The notes beneath the pieces are model-generated. The model saw only the letters and a program-made list of their open reading frames with translations, did no database searches and was not told where the DNA came from. Of a DNA stretch of 64,000 nt, positions 17,124-25,858 are shown one piece after another. The position numbers and the translations under genes are program-made. The stretch's first letter is position 1. Every line of letters begins with the position of its first letter. The stretch is from Deinococcus cellulosilyticus NBRC 106333 = KACC 11606 (GTDB lineage Bacteria; Deinococcota; Deinococci; Deinococcales; Deinococcaceae): contig NZ_BJXB01000020.1 in assembly GCF_007990775.1 (NCBI RefSeq), positions 40,826 to 104,825 on the forward strand. The letters are read 5' to 3'.

Positions 17124-18980
17124 ATGAAGCTGTTCTCCAGGAAATTGGTGTGGTCACTCATTCCGCTGATGCTGGTCTCCCTGCTGTGGCTGACCCTCAC
17201 CTCCACAGCAGACGCACAATCCACCCCTCTGGCCTTCAAATCTCTGCTGGGCACTGGCACCGTGCAAGATGCCCGGTGGAATTCAGAGACCCGTACGTTG
17301 CTGGTGCTCACCCGGGCAAGTCTGCAGCTGCACGATCGGCAGGGCCACCTGCTGAAACGTCAACTGGTCCCTCCGGCCACCCATCAGAAACTGACCCTTG
17401 CACACGGAGGGCGCACGGCAGTGGCGGTGGGGCTGGAAGGGTTTTTTGAATGGAATCTGGACACCGACTCCACCCGTGAAATGCACTTTGATGTTGCGCT
17501 GGAAGACGAGAGCATCCTGAGCGTGCAGGTCACCGAACAGCAGGTGGTGCTGGTCACCAAACTGGAGGTTTTTCGTTTCAACCGCACCACCGGGAAAACC
17601 GAGCTTCGCATGCCTGCCGTTCCCGAGAAGGTGCAGGCCATTCTGGCAGAGGCGGTGGCTTTTTCCAGGGACGGCAAGTTGATGGCCCTCACCGACCGGG
17701 AGACCGGAGTGTGGCTGTACACTTCGGAAGGCCGCACCCTGTGGATCGCTCCTCACCAGAATCCGGAGCGCTGGCGCAAAATCCATGTGCAGTTCCTGCC
17801 GGGGGACCGCCAACTGCTGGTGGCCGATCCATCCATCTGGCAGGTGCTCGACGTGCAAACCGGGCAGGTAAAAGAAACATTGCGTGCCGCAGATCACGGG
17901 TCACTCCGGACATTCCCGCTGGAATTCACCGAACAAGACGGTCACCTGATCACCTCCACCCTCCAGGCCCAGACCGTCTGGTCCCTCGATCCCCTCAAGG
18001 TCGTTTCCCACACCCCTTTCAAACCCCAGTCAGGAGAGGTCCCCCGCAGTGCAGACGCATCCGTACTCGTCGACCTGAACGAACAGGGCCCCAGGGTGCT
18101 CGACGGGCAGACGGGAGAACTCCATCCCATCGAAGGGGTCAGCAAGCACGGGGACCTGGCCACCTTCATCCAGGGGGGAGCGCAGGTCATCGTCGCACCT
18201 CTGGGTGGAGGCCCCCTGAAGGTGCTGGACACCAGCACTTTCCAGCCCCTCCGTTCGGTGTCCCTCCCGGAGGGAGATCACCCTACAGTACACATCCAGG
18301 CCCACCCACAGACAGGACAATTGGTGGTGAGCTTTCACGACCAGGGACCCGCACTCTGGTCCTGGGAGACAGGCAAATGGACCCCCCTCGGTCTCCCGGA
18401 AGCCCGTGCCGTGCGCCTCAGCCCGGACGGGAACCTGGTGTACGGGAACCTGCAGCGTGACCTCATGGCCGAATGCGTGTGGACCCGCAGCGGCAAAAAG
18501 CTGAACTGCACTTCAGGCATCCTCTCTTTGAGTCCTCAGGGAAATCAGGCCACCCTCTGGGACGGCGATGCTTTCTGGATGCTTGACCCTTCACTCCAGA
18601 AACCCACGCCCCTGCACCTCCCCCCTGAAGCCACGGAAACCCACAGTGTGGGTTACCTGGGTGAGCAAGAGTTGCTTCTCCTGCATCCAGATGGTGCGGT
18701 GACGGTCGATTCAACGAGCGGCAAGGTGCTGGTTCGCTACCCGGCTGAGGGCTTTGTTCCATTCAGCTTCGCCGCCAGCAAGGGCCTGCTGGTGCTCGCT
18801 CACGGGCACAACCCGAAGGTGTACTCCCGCACCACCGGACAGTTGCTTCAGGAGCTGAAAGTGCGCGGGGAACACGATAACACTGGAAGCATGCAATTCA
18901 ATGCTGACGGCGCATTGCTGCTCACCACGGACCCCCAGGGGGTGATCGAAGTGTTCTCGGTCGTGCAGGGGCCCGGCTGA
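17124..18980 (+). CDS. Exported WD40-like beta-propeller protein
   Basis: A 618-residue protein with a signal peptide (residues 1-32, ending STADA). The rest consists of repeated four-stranded blade-like units: ARWNSETRTLLVLTRASLQLHDRQG, AVAFSRDGKLMALTDRETGVWLYTSEG, VRLSPDGNLVYGNL, MQFNADGALLLTTDPQGVIEVF. This is typical of WD40/YVTN-type propellers, which serve as binding platforms. Partner and function are unknown. It lies downstream of the VWA gene but behind a terminator, so it is probably transcribed separately. Similar exported propellers occur at 13075-14040 and 59151-60218. Confidence 0.7.
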   Translation: MKLFSRKLVWSLIPLMLVSLLWLTLTSTADAQSTPLAFKSLLGTGTVQDARWNSETRTLLVLTRASLQLHDRQGHLLKRQLVPPATHQKLTLAHGGRTAVAVGLEGFFEWNLDTDSTREMHFDVALEDESILSVQVTEQQVVLVTKLEVFRFNRTTGKTELRMPAVPEKVQAILAEAVAFSRDGKLMALTDRETGVWLYTSEGRTLWIAPHQNPERWRKIHVQFLPGDRQLLVADPSIWQVLDVQTGQVKETLRAADHGSLRTFPLEFTEQDGHLITSTLQAQTVWSLDPLKVVSHTPFKPQSGEVPRSADASVLVDLNEQGPRVLDGQTGELHPIEGVSKHGDLATFIQGGAQVIVAPLGGGPLKVLDTSTFQPLRSVSLPEGDHPTVHIQAHPQTGQLVVSFHDQGPALWSWETGKWTPLGLPEARAVRLSPDGNLVYGNLQRDLMAECVWTRSGKKLNCTSGILSLSPQGNQATLWDGDAFWMLDPSLQKPTPLHLPPEATETHSVGYLGEQELLLLHPDGAVTVDSTSGKVLVRYPAEGFVPFSFAASKGLLVLAHGHNPKVYSRTTGQLLQELKVRGEHDNTGSMQFNADGALLLTTDPQGVIEVFSVVQGPG

Positions 18981-19116
18981 AGTGTCTGGAGGAAGACCAC
19001 GGGTTCATGGTCTGTCAACCGGAGGGCCAATCGGGCGCAGCTTCACCTGGATGTGCTGTGTGTTCAATCCAGAACTGGGCCGATCAGCCTCGCAGCCGTT
19101 TGAAGTTGTCAGGCAC

Positions 19117-20274
19117 TCACCCCTGTTCCATGCGCCGCACCCACTGGGGATCGACTGGCAGGGAAATGGGAATGCCCCCTTCTCTGGACGACAGGCGGAT
19201 CGCCTGGGTGATCTCCTGGTCCAGCTTCGCCTGCAATGGGCCGTAACTGGGCTCGGTGCCGCTTGAAACGGCATTCACCAGGGACATCAGGCAGGAGGCC
19301 ACCCCGATCTCATCGTCATGCCACTGCACCCCATGGCCCTTTTTGACGCTTTTGAAGGGGTTTTCCCACACCACCGTGGGGTGCTCAGGGAGTGGCGTGT
19401 GGGCCACAATTTGCCTGAGGGCTCCCCCGTCGTTGCGCTCCAGACGGCGCTCCAGGGTGATGAAGTGGGGGGCCTCCCGGTCGTGGGTGAGCACACTGAG
19501 GCGTTCATCGACGTCTCCCCCGATGCCGGTGGTGATGCCCATGCCTTTTTCCGCCAGGAAGCGGCTGCTGCGCCACCACCTCAGCGCCGAGTCGTACCCC
19601 ACATCCGTCCAGTGGTAAATGCCGATTCTTCCCCCCTCAAACTCGACCATGCCGTGCTCCTGGGTTTCGGTCCTGAGGCCCCGGCTCCCGGACAGCAGGG
19701 ACCAGTGGGCGTCCAGCCCAAACTTCCGCACCATGCCGGTCACCGTGAGGGGGCGGGCATCAAACCCGAGGTAGCTGCGCATCACGCTCACCCCGTGGTA
19801 GCCGTGCCCGGCGAAATCGTTGAAAGAGGTGTGCACCCGGCCAAAAATCCCCAGTTCAATCAGTTTCAGTTTGATCTGCTCGAGGGGACGGCGGTGGAAC
19901 TGCTCGGCCACCTCCACCTTCACCCCTTTTCGCTGTGCGGCCTCAATGATCCGGTCGGCTTCCTCCAGGTCGTGCGCGATGGGGGTTTCCAGCAAGACAC
20001 TGAGCCCATGCTCCACTACCATCAGACCGACCTCTCCGTTTGCCCCATAAGCCACCGAGACGATGCCGATCTGAGGGGCGGTGTGGTCGATGAGTTGTTG
20101 CAAGTCTGTGAAGTGGGGGACCTGCAGGCTTTCGCCAAGAGCACGGGCCGATCCTTCACTGCGGCCCCACACCGCCACCAGTTCCAGTTCCGGGAGGGCC
20201 TTGACGATGGGTCCATAAAGGTAATCCGACCGGGCAGCCGTTCCAATGATCGCCACGCGCATTTTCGGGTTCAT
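19117..20274 (-). CDS. Gfo/Idh/MocA family oxidoreductase
   Basis: A 385-residue protein opening with an NAD(P)-binding Rossmann motif (MRVAIIGTAARSDYLYGPIVKAL) and strands typical of this family (ELVAVWGRSEGSARALGESL, then the LLETPIAHDLEEADRIIEAA region in place of the usual EKP). A C-terminal alpha/beta sheet domain follows. The substrate, probably a sugar or inositol derivative, cannot be told. A longer frame to 20493 lacks family similarity; ATG at 20274 has TAGACT 7 nt upstream and no ribosome site, consistent with a leaderless mRNA. ATG at 20262 is a second choice. Confidence 0.85.
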   Translation of the reverse strand: MNPKMRVAIIGTAARSDYLYGPIVKALPELELVAVWGRSEGSARALGESLQVPHFTDLQQLIDHTAPQIGIVSVAYGANGEVGLMVVEHGLSVLLETPIAHDLEEADRIIEAAQRKGVKVEVAEQFHRRPLEQIKLKLIELGIFGRVHTSFNDFAGHGYHGVSVMRSYLGFDARPLTVTGMVRKFGLDAHWSLLSGSRGLRTETQEHGMVEFEGGRIGIYHWTDVGYDSALRWWRSSRFLAEKGMGITTGIGGDVDERLSVLTHDREAPHFITLERRLERNDGGALRQIVAHTPLPEHPTVVWENPFKSVKKGHGVQWHDDEIGVASCLMSLVNAVSSGTEPSYGPLQAKLDQEITQAIRLSSREGGIPISLPVDPQWVRRMEQG

Positions 20275-21038
20275 GGGAAACAGTCTACAGGTGTTGCACT
20301 TTTGATGTGCTGGATGAAGACAGCTGGACTTTGGTTCGGGGCACCTCCTCCTCCATTGCCTTGTCGGCAGACCACCTGCCGGAAACCCAGGGTTTGCAGC
20401 TTTTTGCCTGGCGTCGAAGGGACTGTGCGTGTTGACTGGCAAGCGCAGTGAGGGTGACTCTGAAGGGCAAATTGGTGGTGCCTTGCACGGCAAGAACGAC
20501 CTTTAAGCGTTTCCTCCAGGAGGCTGTCACCGCAAAGTCTGAAATCCTTCAGAAGGAACAGGGGCTGATCCTGAGCTGCGAGAGGGTACGCAGCCAGCCC
20601 TCTTCTCCGAAATCAAAGGGCCACTGATGCCTCCGGGGACGGCTTTCACACAAGGGTCAGAGAGCGTTGCGTCCAGAACCTGTTGCTTTTGAGTCTGGGC
20701 CCACTGATCCAACTGCTGATCTGTTTCACCCCAGGATTGCCCTTTCGGGTGTCCCCTGGTCACCTCGACCAGACCACCATTCCGGCGCACCGTGGAAGCC
20801 CGTTGCAAGACTTTCATGGCCGGTCTTTCCAGGTCATGGGGAAATGTTTGGATCACAGTGGACATGCTCCACCGTGAAACAGGGGCCTCTGTGGAAACAC
20901 CATTACAAAGCCCAGATGAGATGGGTGGTTTTACAGTCATGTAAAATGTTTGCCAGGCATTGGCCCCGGGGTCCGCATGTCCATCAGGTTGTGACCCGCC
21001 TGAATGCTTCCCCATTCCCTCTCCTGAGAGGAACTGAG
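20275..21038. other. 764-nt intergenic region, possible degraded sequence
   Basis: No gene can be supported. A minus-strand frame at about 20527-21015 contains a stretch with protein-like composition (GETDQQLDQWAQTQKQQVLDA), but its codon bias is weak and no family is recognisable. It may be decayed coding sequence. A ribosome site for the next gene ends the region. Confidence 0.4.
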
Positions 21039-21527
21039 ATGTCCGAAACCCCTGTGCTGGTCGAACTTCAGACGAAACCCACCCTCAGCATCCGGGGGGA
21101 GATCTCCATTCAGGACATTGCCAGAAGTCACGGTGAACGCCTGCAGAGGTTGTGGGAGCACCTGAAACAGCATCAACTTGTTCCCGCAGGTCCACCCTTC
21201 GTGCGGTACCACACTTTCGGTGATGAGCGCACCGACGTTGAAGTGGGTGTGCCCCTTGTGCACCCTGCCGCCGGGTCTGGAAACCTTCAGGCGGGCCACC
21301 TGCCCGGAGGTCTGGCGCTGGTCACCGAACACGACGGACCCCACCGTCAACTGGGGAGGGCCTACCAGCGCCTGCAGCAGGCCATGCAGGAGAGGGGCTT
21401 GCACAGAGATGGGCCAGCCTGGGAAGTGTACAACTGGATGGCTCTCGCTCTGGACACCGCAGACAGGTCCGATGTGGCCTCTGACCGCGGGCACACCACG
21501 CTGGTCCAGCCGCTGAAGCAGCCCTGA
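21039..21527 (+). CDS. GyrI-like/AraC effector-binding domain protein
   Basis: A 162-residue stand-alone effector-binding domain: VLVELQTKPTLSIRGEISIQDIARSHGERLQRLWEHLKQH, then PPFVRYHTFGDERTDVEVGVPL, then WEVYNWMAL near the end. These match the SOUL/GyrI-like (BacR effector) pattern of small-ligand binding seen beside MarR and MerR regulators. No DNA-binding domain is attached. The ribosome site AGAGGA precedes the ATG. The nearby MarR operon starts about 260 nt downstream, but no functional link is shown. Confidence 0.75.
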   Translation: MSETPVLVELQTKPTLSIRGEISIQDIARSHGERLQRLWEHLKQHQLVPAGPPFVRYHTFGDERTDVEVGVPLVHPAAGSGNLQAGHLPGGLALVTEHDGPHRQLGRAYQRLQQAMQERGLHRDGPAWEVYNWMALALDTADRSDVASDRGHTTLVQPLKQP

Positions 21528-21756
21528 TCTTCACATCATGCCCTGATTTTCCTGGCCACGGACCGTCTGGTCCATGCCTGGACTGGGTGCCGCTTGCAGG
21601 CTGGCAGGTCAGCATTGGGCCAGGGTGTTGCTGAAATTGTGGCCCTCTCGGGCAAAGAGGACGGAGTGGTCCTGAGATCTGGCAGCAGAGCATTGCCTGC
21701 CTGGGTGCAGATTTTTGAACACTCGTGTTTGTCCTGAATGGTGAACGTTGCTTTTC

Positions 21757-21785
21757 TTGACACTTCAACGTTTTAGTCCTAAAGT
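21757..21785 (+). promoter_or_regulatory. marR-type gene promoter (leaderless)
   Basis: TTGACA (21757-21762), a 17-nt spacer and TAAAGT (21780-21785), then 6 nt to the ATG at 21792. Confidence 0.85.
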
Positions 21786-21787
21786 GA
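21768..21787. promoter_or_regulatory. MarR operator O1 (imperfect)
   Basis: ACGTTTTAG-TC-CTAAAGTGA. The left arm is identical to that of the perfect palindrome at 22255-22274, and the right arm differs at its end. It overlaps the spacer and -10 of the MarR gene promoter. Confidence 0.75.
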
Positions 21788-21791
21788 AAAC

Positions 21792-22241
21792 ATGCACGAC
21801 CGGCCTCCCCTCCCTCCACGGGCCAGCACAGGGCGCCCTGCGGTGCTCTCCTGGCTGCGCATGGCCCGTTTCACCCAGCAGGTCACCCGGGCCTGGACCC
21901 AGGCCCTGCGCACCCATGACCTCAGTCCCGCTCAGTTCGATGTGATCGCCTCGGTGGGTGGACAGCCAGACATCACCCAGCGGGAACTCAGCCACAAGCT
22001 GCTGGTCACCGATGGGAACATCAGCCAGTTGCTCACCAGCCTGACCCGGCGTGAGCTCATCGACCGCACCACCGTGGGCAAAGAAAAACGACTCTCACTC
22101 ACCCCTGCGGGTCAGCAGCTGTTTGACCGCCTCATCCCACACCACGAGGACTGGCTGGAAGAACAATTTCAGGCCCTGACCTTCGAAGAACAGCAGCAGC
22201 TTTCACAGCTCCTGAGGGTCTTGCTGCGCTCCAGGCACTGA
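21792..22241 (+). CDS. MarR family transcriptional regulator
   Basis: A 149-residue winged helix-turn-helix protein: LSPAQFDVIASVGGQPDITQRELSHKLLVTDGNISQLLTSLTRRELIDRTTVGKEKRLSLTPAGQQLFD contains the recognition helix and the wing of the MarR fold. The promoter and an operator overlap immediately upstream, indicating autorepression. A second, perfect operator stands before the flavin-enzyme genes downstream, which are its likely targets. The inducing ligand is unknown. Confidence 0.93.
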   Translation: MHDRPPLPPRASTGRPAVLSWLRMARFTQQVTRAWTQALRTHDLSPAQFDVIASVGGQPDITQRELSHKLLVTDGNISQLLTSLTRRELIDRTTVGKEKRLSLTPAGQQLFDRLIPHHEDWLEEQFQALTFEEQQQLSQLLRVLLRSRH

Positions 22242-22254
22242 TTTTATGACCTGA

Positions 22255-22274
22255 ACGTTTTAGCTCTAAAACGT
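22255..22274. promoter_or_regulatory. MarR operator O2 (perfect palindrome)
   Basis: ACGTTTTAG-CT-CTAAAACGT is a perfect 9+9 inverted repeat, located 14 nt after the marR stop and about 100 nt before the LLM oxidoreductase start. It matches operator O1. Confidence 0.85.
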
Positions 22275-22377
22275 CTTTTAACAACACCCTGGCCTCCTTC
22301 TCGACCCCACCTGCCCCTGAAGCACCCCCCTCATCCGCACCGTCCTGACAGATCAGGACAGCACCAAAAGGAGCAAA

Positions 22378-23424
22378 ATGGAAATTGGAATTGACAGCTT
22401 CGCTGCCGTGGTGACCGACCCCGACACCGGCACCACCCTCTCCGGGGCAGACCGCCTGAACCACCTGATTGAAGAAATTGAGACAGCAGACCGGGCCGGC
22501 GTTGACTCTTTCGGCATCGGAGAACACCACCGCAAAGAGTACCTGGACAGTGCACCCACCCTGATTCTGGCCGCAGCAGCCTCTCGCACAAATCGAATCC
22601 GGCTGACCAGCGCCGTCACCGTGCTTTCCGCAGACGACCCGGTGAGGGTGTTCCAGCAATTTGCCACCCTCGACCTGCTCTCCCGGGGCCGGGCAGAGAT
22701 CGTGGCGGGCCGTGGGTCATCCATCGAAGCCTACCCCCTGTTCGGCCTGGACCTGAACCAGTACGACCCGCTGTTCAGGGAGAAACTCGACTTGCTTTTG
22801 AAACTGCGGGACAACACCCACCTGCACTGGCAGGGACAGTTCCGTGCCCCCCTCACGGGTCACGGGGTGTACCCCCGCCCCCATCAAACGCAGCTTCCCA
22901 TCTGGGTGGGGGTGGGCGGCACCCCGGCTTCCTTTGTGCGGGCCGGCACCCTGGGTCTCCCTTTGATGGTGGCGATCATCGGCGGGGATTTCCGGCGGTT
23001 CCGTCCCCTCATCGACCTGTACCGACAGGCCGGTGAAAGGGCAGGCCACCCCAGAGAACAGTTGAAGGTGGGCGTGCACGCCTTTGGTTTCGTGGCAGAA
23101 ACTGGACAGGTTGCCCGGGACCTGGTGTACCCGGGTTACGAACGCCTGATGAACGTCATCGGACGGGAACGGGGCTGGCCCCCCGCCTCCAGGGCCCGCT
23201 TTGACCACGAATGTGGCCCCTCCGGCGCGTACCTGACGGGCAGCGTGGAGGAAGTGGTGGAAAAGGCTGTGCACGTGCACCAGGTGCTCGGAGGGGTGTC
23301 CCGACTGACGTTTCAGATGACCAACGTGATGCTGAACCACGACCGGATGCTGCAGGCCATCGAAATGCTGGGCCAGCAGGTGCGTCCCCGGGTGCAAGAA
23401 CGCCTCGCCCAGCTAAACAAATGA
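22378..23424 (+). CDS. LLM-class (luciferase-like) flavin-dependent oxidoreductase
   Basis: A 348-residue TIM-barrel protein of the bacterial luciferase-like group: MEIGIDSFAAVV at strand 1, FGIGEHHRKEYLDSAPTLILAAAASRT (typical GEHH), RGRAEIVAGRGSSIEAYPLFGL, and PIWVGVGGTPASFVRAGTLGLPLM. These enzymes use reduced FMN or F420 to oxidise small substrates. A strong ribosome site (AAAAGGAG) precedes the ATG. A second flavoprotein gene follows 45 nt later. The substrate is unknown, and induction through MarR suggests detoxification. Confidence 0.92.
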   Translation: MEIGIDSFAAVVTDPDTGTTLSGADRLNHLIEEIETADRAGVDSFGIGEHHRKEYLDSAPTLILAAAASRTNRIRLTSAVTVLSADDPVRVFQQFATLDLLSRGRAEIVAGRGSSIEAYPLFGLDLNQYDPLFREKLDLLLKLRDNTHLHWQGQFRAPLTGHGVYPRPHQTQLPIWVGVGGTPASFVRAGTLGLPLMVAIIGGDFRRFRPLIDLYRQAGERAGHPREQLKVGVHAFGFVAETGQVARDLVYPGYERLMNVIGRERGWPPASRARFDHECGPSGAYLTGSVEEVVEKAVHVHQVLGGVSRLTFQMTNVMLNHDRMLQAIEMLGQQVRPRVQERLAQLNK

Positions 23425-23469
23425 AAAAAACAGCCAGGTGCTGGGAGAGGACCTTGCAGGAGGCCCCAC

Positions 23470-24594
23470 ATGAATGAACCCACTTCACAACACCCCATGC
23501 CCGCAGGGGCCGCTGGCGTGGCCCTGCGGACGGACATCGTGGTGATCGGTGCCGGGCAGGCAGGACTTTCTGCCGCCTACCACCTGAAAAAACAGGGGGT
23601 CCCCCCTGGCAAGGGTTTCGTGGTCCTCGACGCCAACCCCTTTCCGGGTGGTGCGTGGCAGCACCGCTGGCCCACCCTGACCCTCTCCACGGTGAACCGG
23701 GTGCATGACCTGCCAGGGATGAGGTTCACAGAGACCACAGGAGAAGCCCTCTCCAGCGTGCAGGCCCGCCTTGCCGTCCCAGAGTACTTCGCGGAGTATG
23801 AAAAGCGCTTTGGGTTACCGGTCTACCGCCCGGTCAGGGTGCTGCAGGTGACGGACCGGGCAGACCACCGCCTGCAGGTCCAGACCGACCAGGGGCCTGT
23901 TTCCACCCGGGGCATCATCAACGCCACCGGAACCTGGAACACCCCCTTCATTCCAGACGTGCCCGGCAGGGAGCGGTTTCTGGGCAGGCAACTCCACACC
24001 CAGGACTACCAGAACCCCCATGACTTCCTGGGGCAGCATGTGCTCATTGTCGGAGGGGGGATTTCTGCCCTGCAACTCCTCGATGAAATCTCACAGGTCA
24101 CAGAGACCACCTGGGTGACCCGACGGGAACCGGAGTTTCGCAAAGGACCGTTTGATGACGAGGCAGGTCGGGCAGCAGTGAGCCTGGTGGAAGCCCGGGT
24201 GAGGGCAGGGCTGGAACCGGAGTCGGTGGTGTCGGTCACCGGACTGATGTGGACCCCGCAGGTCGAGGCCATGCAGCAGCGCGGGGTGCTGTCGCGCCTG
24301 CCGATGTTCCAGCACATCACCGAAAAGGGGGTGGTCTGGGAGGATGGAAGGAGCCTGCACGTGGATGTGATTTTGTGGTGCACCGGGTTTCGCAGCAGCC
24401 TCAGCCACCTCTCTCCCGTGAACCTCAGGGAAGACACCGGAGGGATCACCCTGACCGGACGGCTCGCCACCCAGGTCGCCAGAGACCCACGCATTCACCT
24501 GGTGGGCCATGGACCATCCGCGTCCACCATCGGCGCCAACCGGGCAGGAAGGGCCGCAGTGCAGGAACTGTGTGCTTTTCTGGGAATCACCTGA
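23470..24594 (+). CDS. FAD-dependent NAD(P)H monooxygenase-like flavoprotein
   Basis: A 374-residue protein with two dinucleotide-binding motifs: an FAD site GAGQAG (residues 27-32, in DIVVIGAGQAGLSAAYHL) and a second site VLIVGGGISALQLLDEI for NAD(P)H. It also has the conserved INATGTWNTPFIPDVPG and LWCTGF segments of the flavin monooxygenase/thioredoxin-reductase-like (CzcO-type) group. AGGAGG precedes the ATG. It forms a likely operon with the LLM enzyme under the MarR operator, and a terminator follows. Confidence 0.9.
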   Translation: MNEPTSQHPMPAGAAGVALRTDIVVIGAGQAGLSAAYHLKKQGVPPGKGFVVLDANPFPGGAWQHRWPTLTLSTVNRVHDLPGMRFTETTGEALSSVQARLAVPEYFAEYEKRFGLPVYRPVRVLQVTDRADHRLQVQTDQGPVSTRGIINATGTWNTPFIPDVPGRERFLGRQLHTQDYQNPHDFLGQHVLIVGGGISALQLLDEISQVTETTWVTRREPEFRKGPFDDEAGRAAVSLVEARVRAGLEPESVVSVTGLMWTPQVEAMQQRGVLSRLPMFQHITEKGVVWEDGRSLHVDVILWCTGFRSSLSHLSPVNLREDTGGITLTGRLATQVARDPRIHLVGHGPSASTIGANRAGRAAVQELCAFLGIT

Positions 24595-24632
24595 TCCCTG
24601 GTGGCGGGAAATGCAGTAAGCCATTGGCAGTG

Positions 24633-24659
24633 GGATGAACATCAGTCTTCATCCTTTTT
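24633..24659 (+). terminator. Intrinsic terminator after the flavin-enzyme operon
   Basis: GGATGAA (24633-24639) pairs with TTCATCC (24648-24654), followed by five T. Confidence 0.75.
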
Positions 24660-24677
24660 CAGGGGTGCGGTCTCCAG

Positions 24678-25290
24678 TCACTTCAGGGTCTGACGGGTGT
24701 CCTCCAAAATCACCTTCAAATCCTCCAGGTCGTCCGGGTCACTGGCCAGCAACCTTCGCACCACTTCCTGCCGAAACAGCAGGTGCTCCTGAATGCGCTG
24801 CCGGTTCTTCTCTGGCTGCTGGTCGATGTCCCTGGAGAAAATCCACATCAGTTGCAACCCCAGATTCACCAGGGTCAGGGCTTCCCTGAGTTCCCCCAAC
24901 TCCAGTTGCATGCGGGCCACCCACAGGTTTCTCCCTCCTCTCAGGCCACCCCACCGCTGCACACCGTCCGGTTTGAAGAACAGTTGCAAGTACTCCTGGG
25001 CAGGTTGAAGCATGAAGCCATTGCAGGTGGTACTTCACCTGCAAGCACAGGAGTTCCAGAGGCAACTCATGGGTGAACTCAAAATGCAGATGGGGACGGA
25101 TGCCTGGAGAGGTGACTTGCCGGGCAAAGGTATCCACTGTGCACGGTTCAGGTGCCTCAAGAGGAGACAGGTGGAAGGTGGTCACCTCCTGGATGTCCTG
25201 TGGGTGGGTGTAAAAACAGAAAAGGAGTTCGGACTGGGCCAGGGCATGTTGCAGTTGCTGAGAGACCACGGTCAGGTGTTCTGGGGTCAT
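24678..25290 (-). pseudogene. Internally deleted copy of the 54710-56557 gene
   Basis: From ATG 25290 the first roughly 80 codons (MTPEHLTVVSQQLQHALAQSELLFCFYTHPQDI... PEPCTVDTFARQV... PHLHFEFTHELPLELLCLQV) align with the N-terminus of the 615-residue protein at 54710. In another frame, codons up to 24678 (GGLRGGRNLWVARMQLELGELREALTLVNLGLQLMWIFS...) align with its C-terminus. The middle, about 400 residues, is missing and the frame changes at the junction near 25010. The C-terminal 111-codon frame could still be translated alone. A ribosome-like AGGA precedes the start. It is a decayed paralogue. Confidence 0.8.
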
Positions 25291-25479
25291 GGGTCTTCCT
25301 GAGGTCCAACCAGCATGCACCCACACAGAAAAAAGCAATGTGGCACGGCATCCAGCAGGATGAGACGCCCTGTGCCAAGCTGGAATCAATCCAGTCCAAG
25401 GCCACAGGTTCTGTTTCAAAAACCTCACCAAAAGTCAGTCTGAACCCTGGTTGGGAGCCTTCCGGCCCACCTGTGTGAT

Positions 25480-25809
25480 TTGCGGGAAAGCCGTCACAAC
25501 CAACTGTTGCAAGCCGATTGTGACGTACATGGGCTGAAAGCCTTTGAATTTGAGATTCTGGAGCTGGTGGACAGCACAGATCCACAGGTCCTCGCTGAAA
25601 GAGAACTGCACTGGGTGAGGCACCACCAGTCAAATGATCCGAATTGTGGCTACTACCTGGATGAGATAGGCAGTGACCCACAACTCCAAACCCTGTCTGT
25701 GCGACTGCCTGGTGAAACCCTGAAGCGCCTCACATCCACCTTTCCTCTGCAGGTGGACCGGGATCAGTTCTTCCTTGAGGTGCTCCAGCAGACACTGAAA
25801 TTCAGGTGA
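25480..25809 (+). pseudogene. GIY-YIG-nuclease-like fragment lacking its catalytic half
   Basis: The 109-codon frame reads LRESRHNQLLQADCDVHGLKAFEFEILELVDSTDPQVLAERELHWVRHHQS, which matches the second half of a GIY-YIG endonuclease domain (the HN-LQ-W-G--AFEFEIL--V...L-ERE--W pattern). The same frame continues upstream to 25444 (VGSLPAHLCD...), where a stop interrupts it. The GIY and YIG strands and catalytic Tyr/Arg are absent. The start (TTG at 25480) has no ribosome site. It is most likely a 5'-truncated remnant beside the deleted paralogue. Confidence 0.6.
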
Positions 25810-25858
25810 AAAGCTACAGCCTGGCCAGACACACCATGGTTCCAGCAGACTGCCCTCT

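Noticed and set aside
20527..21015. Minus-strand frame in the 20.3-21.0 kb gap as a gene
   Set aside because: Codon bias is weak, there is no family and no ribosome site; it is kept only as possible decayed sequence.
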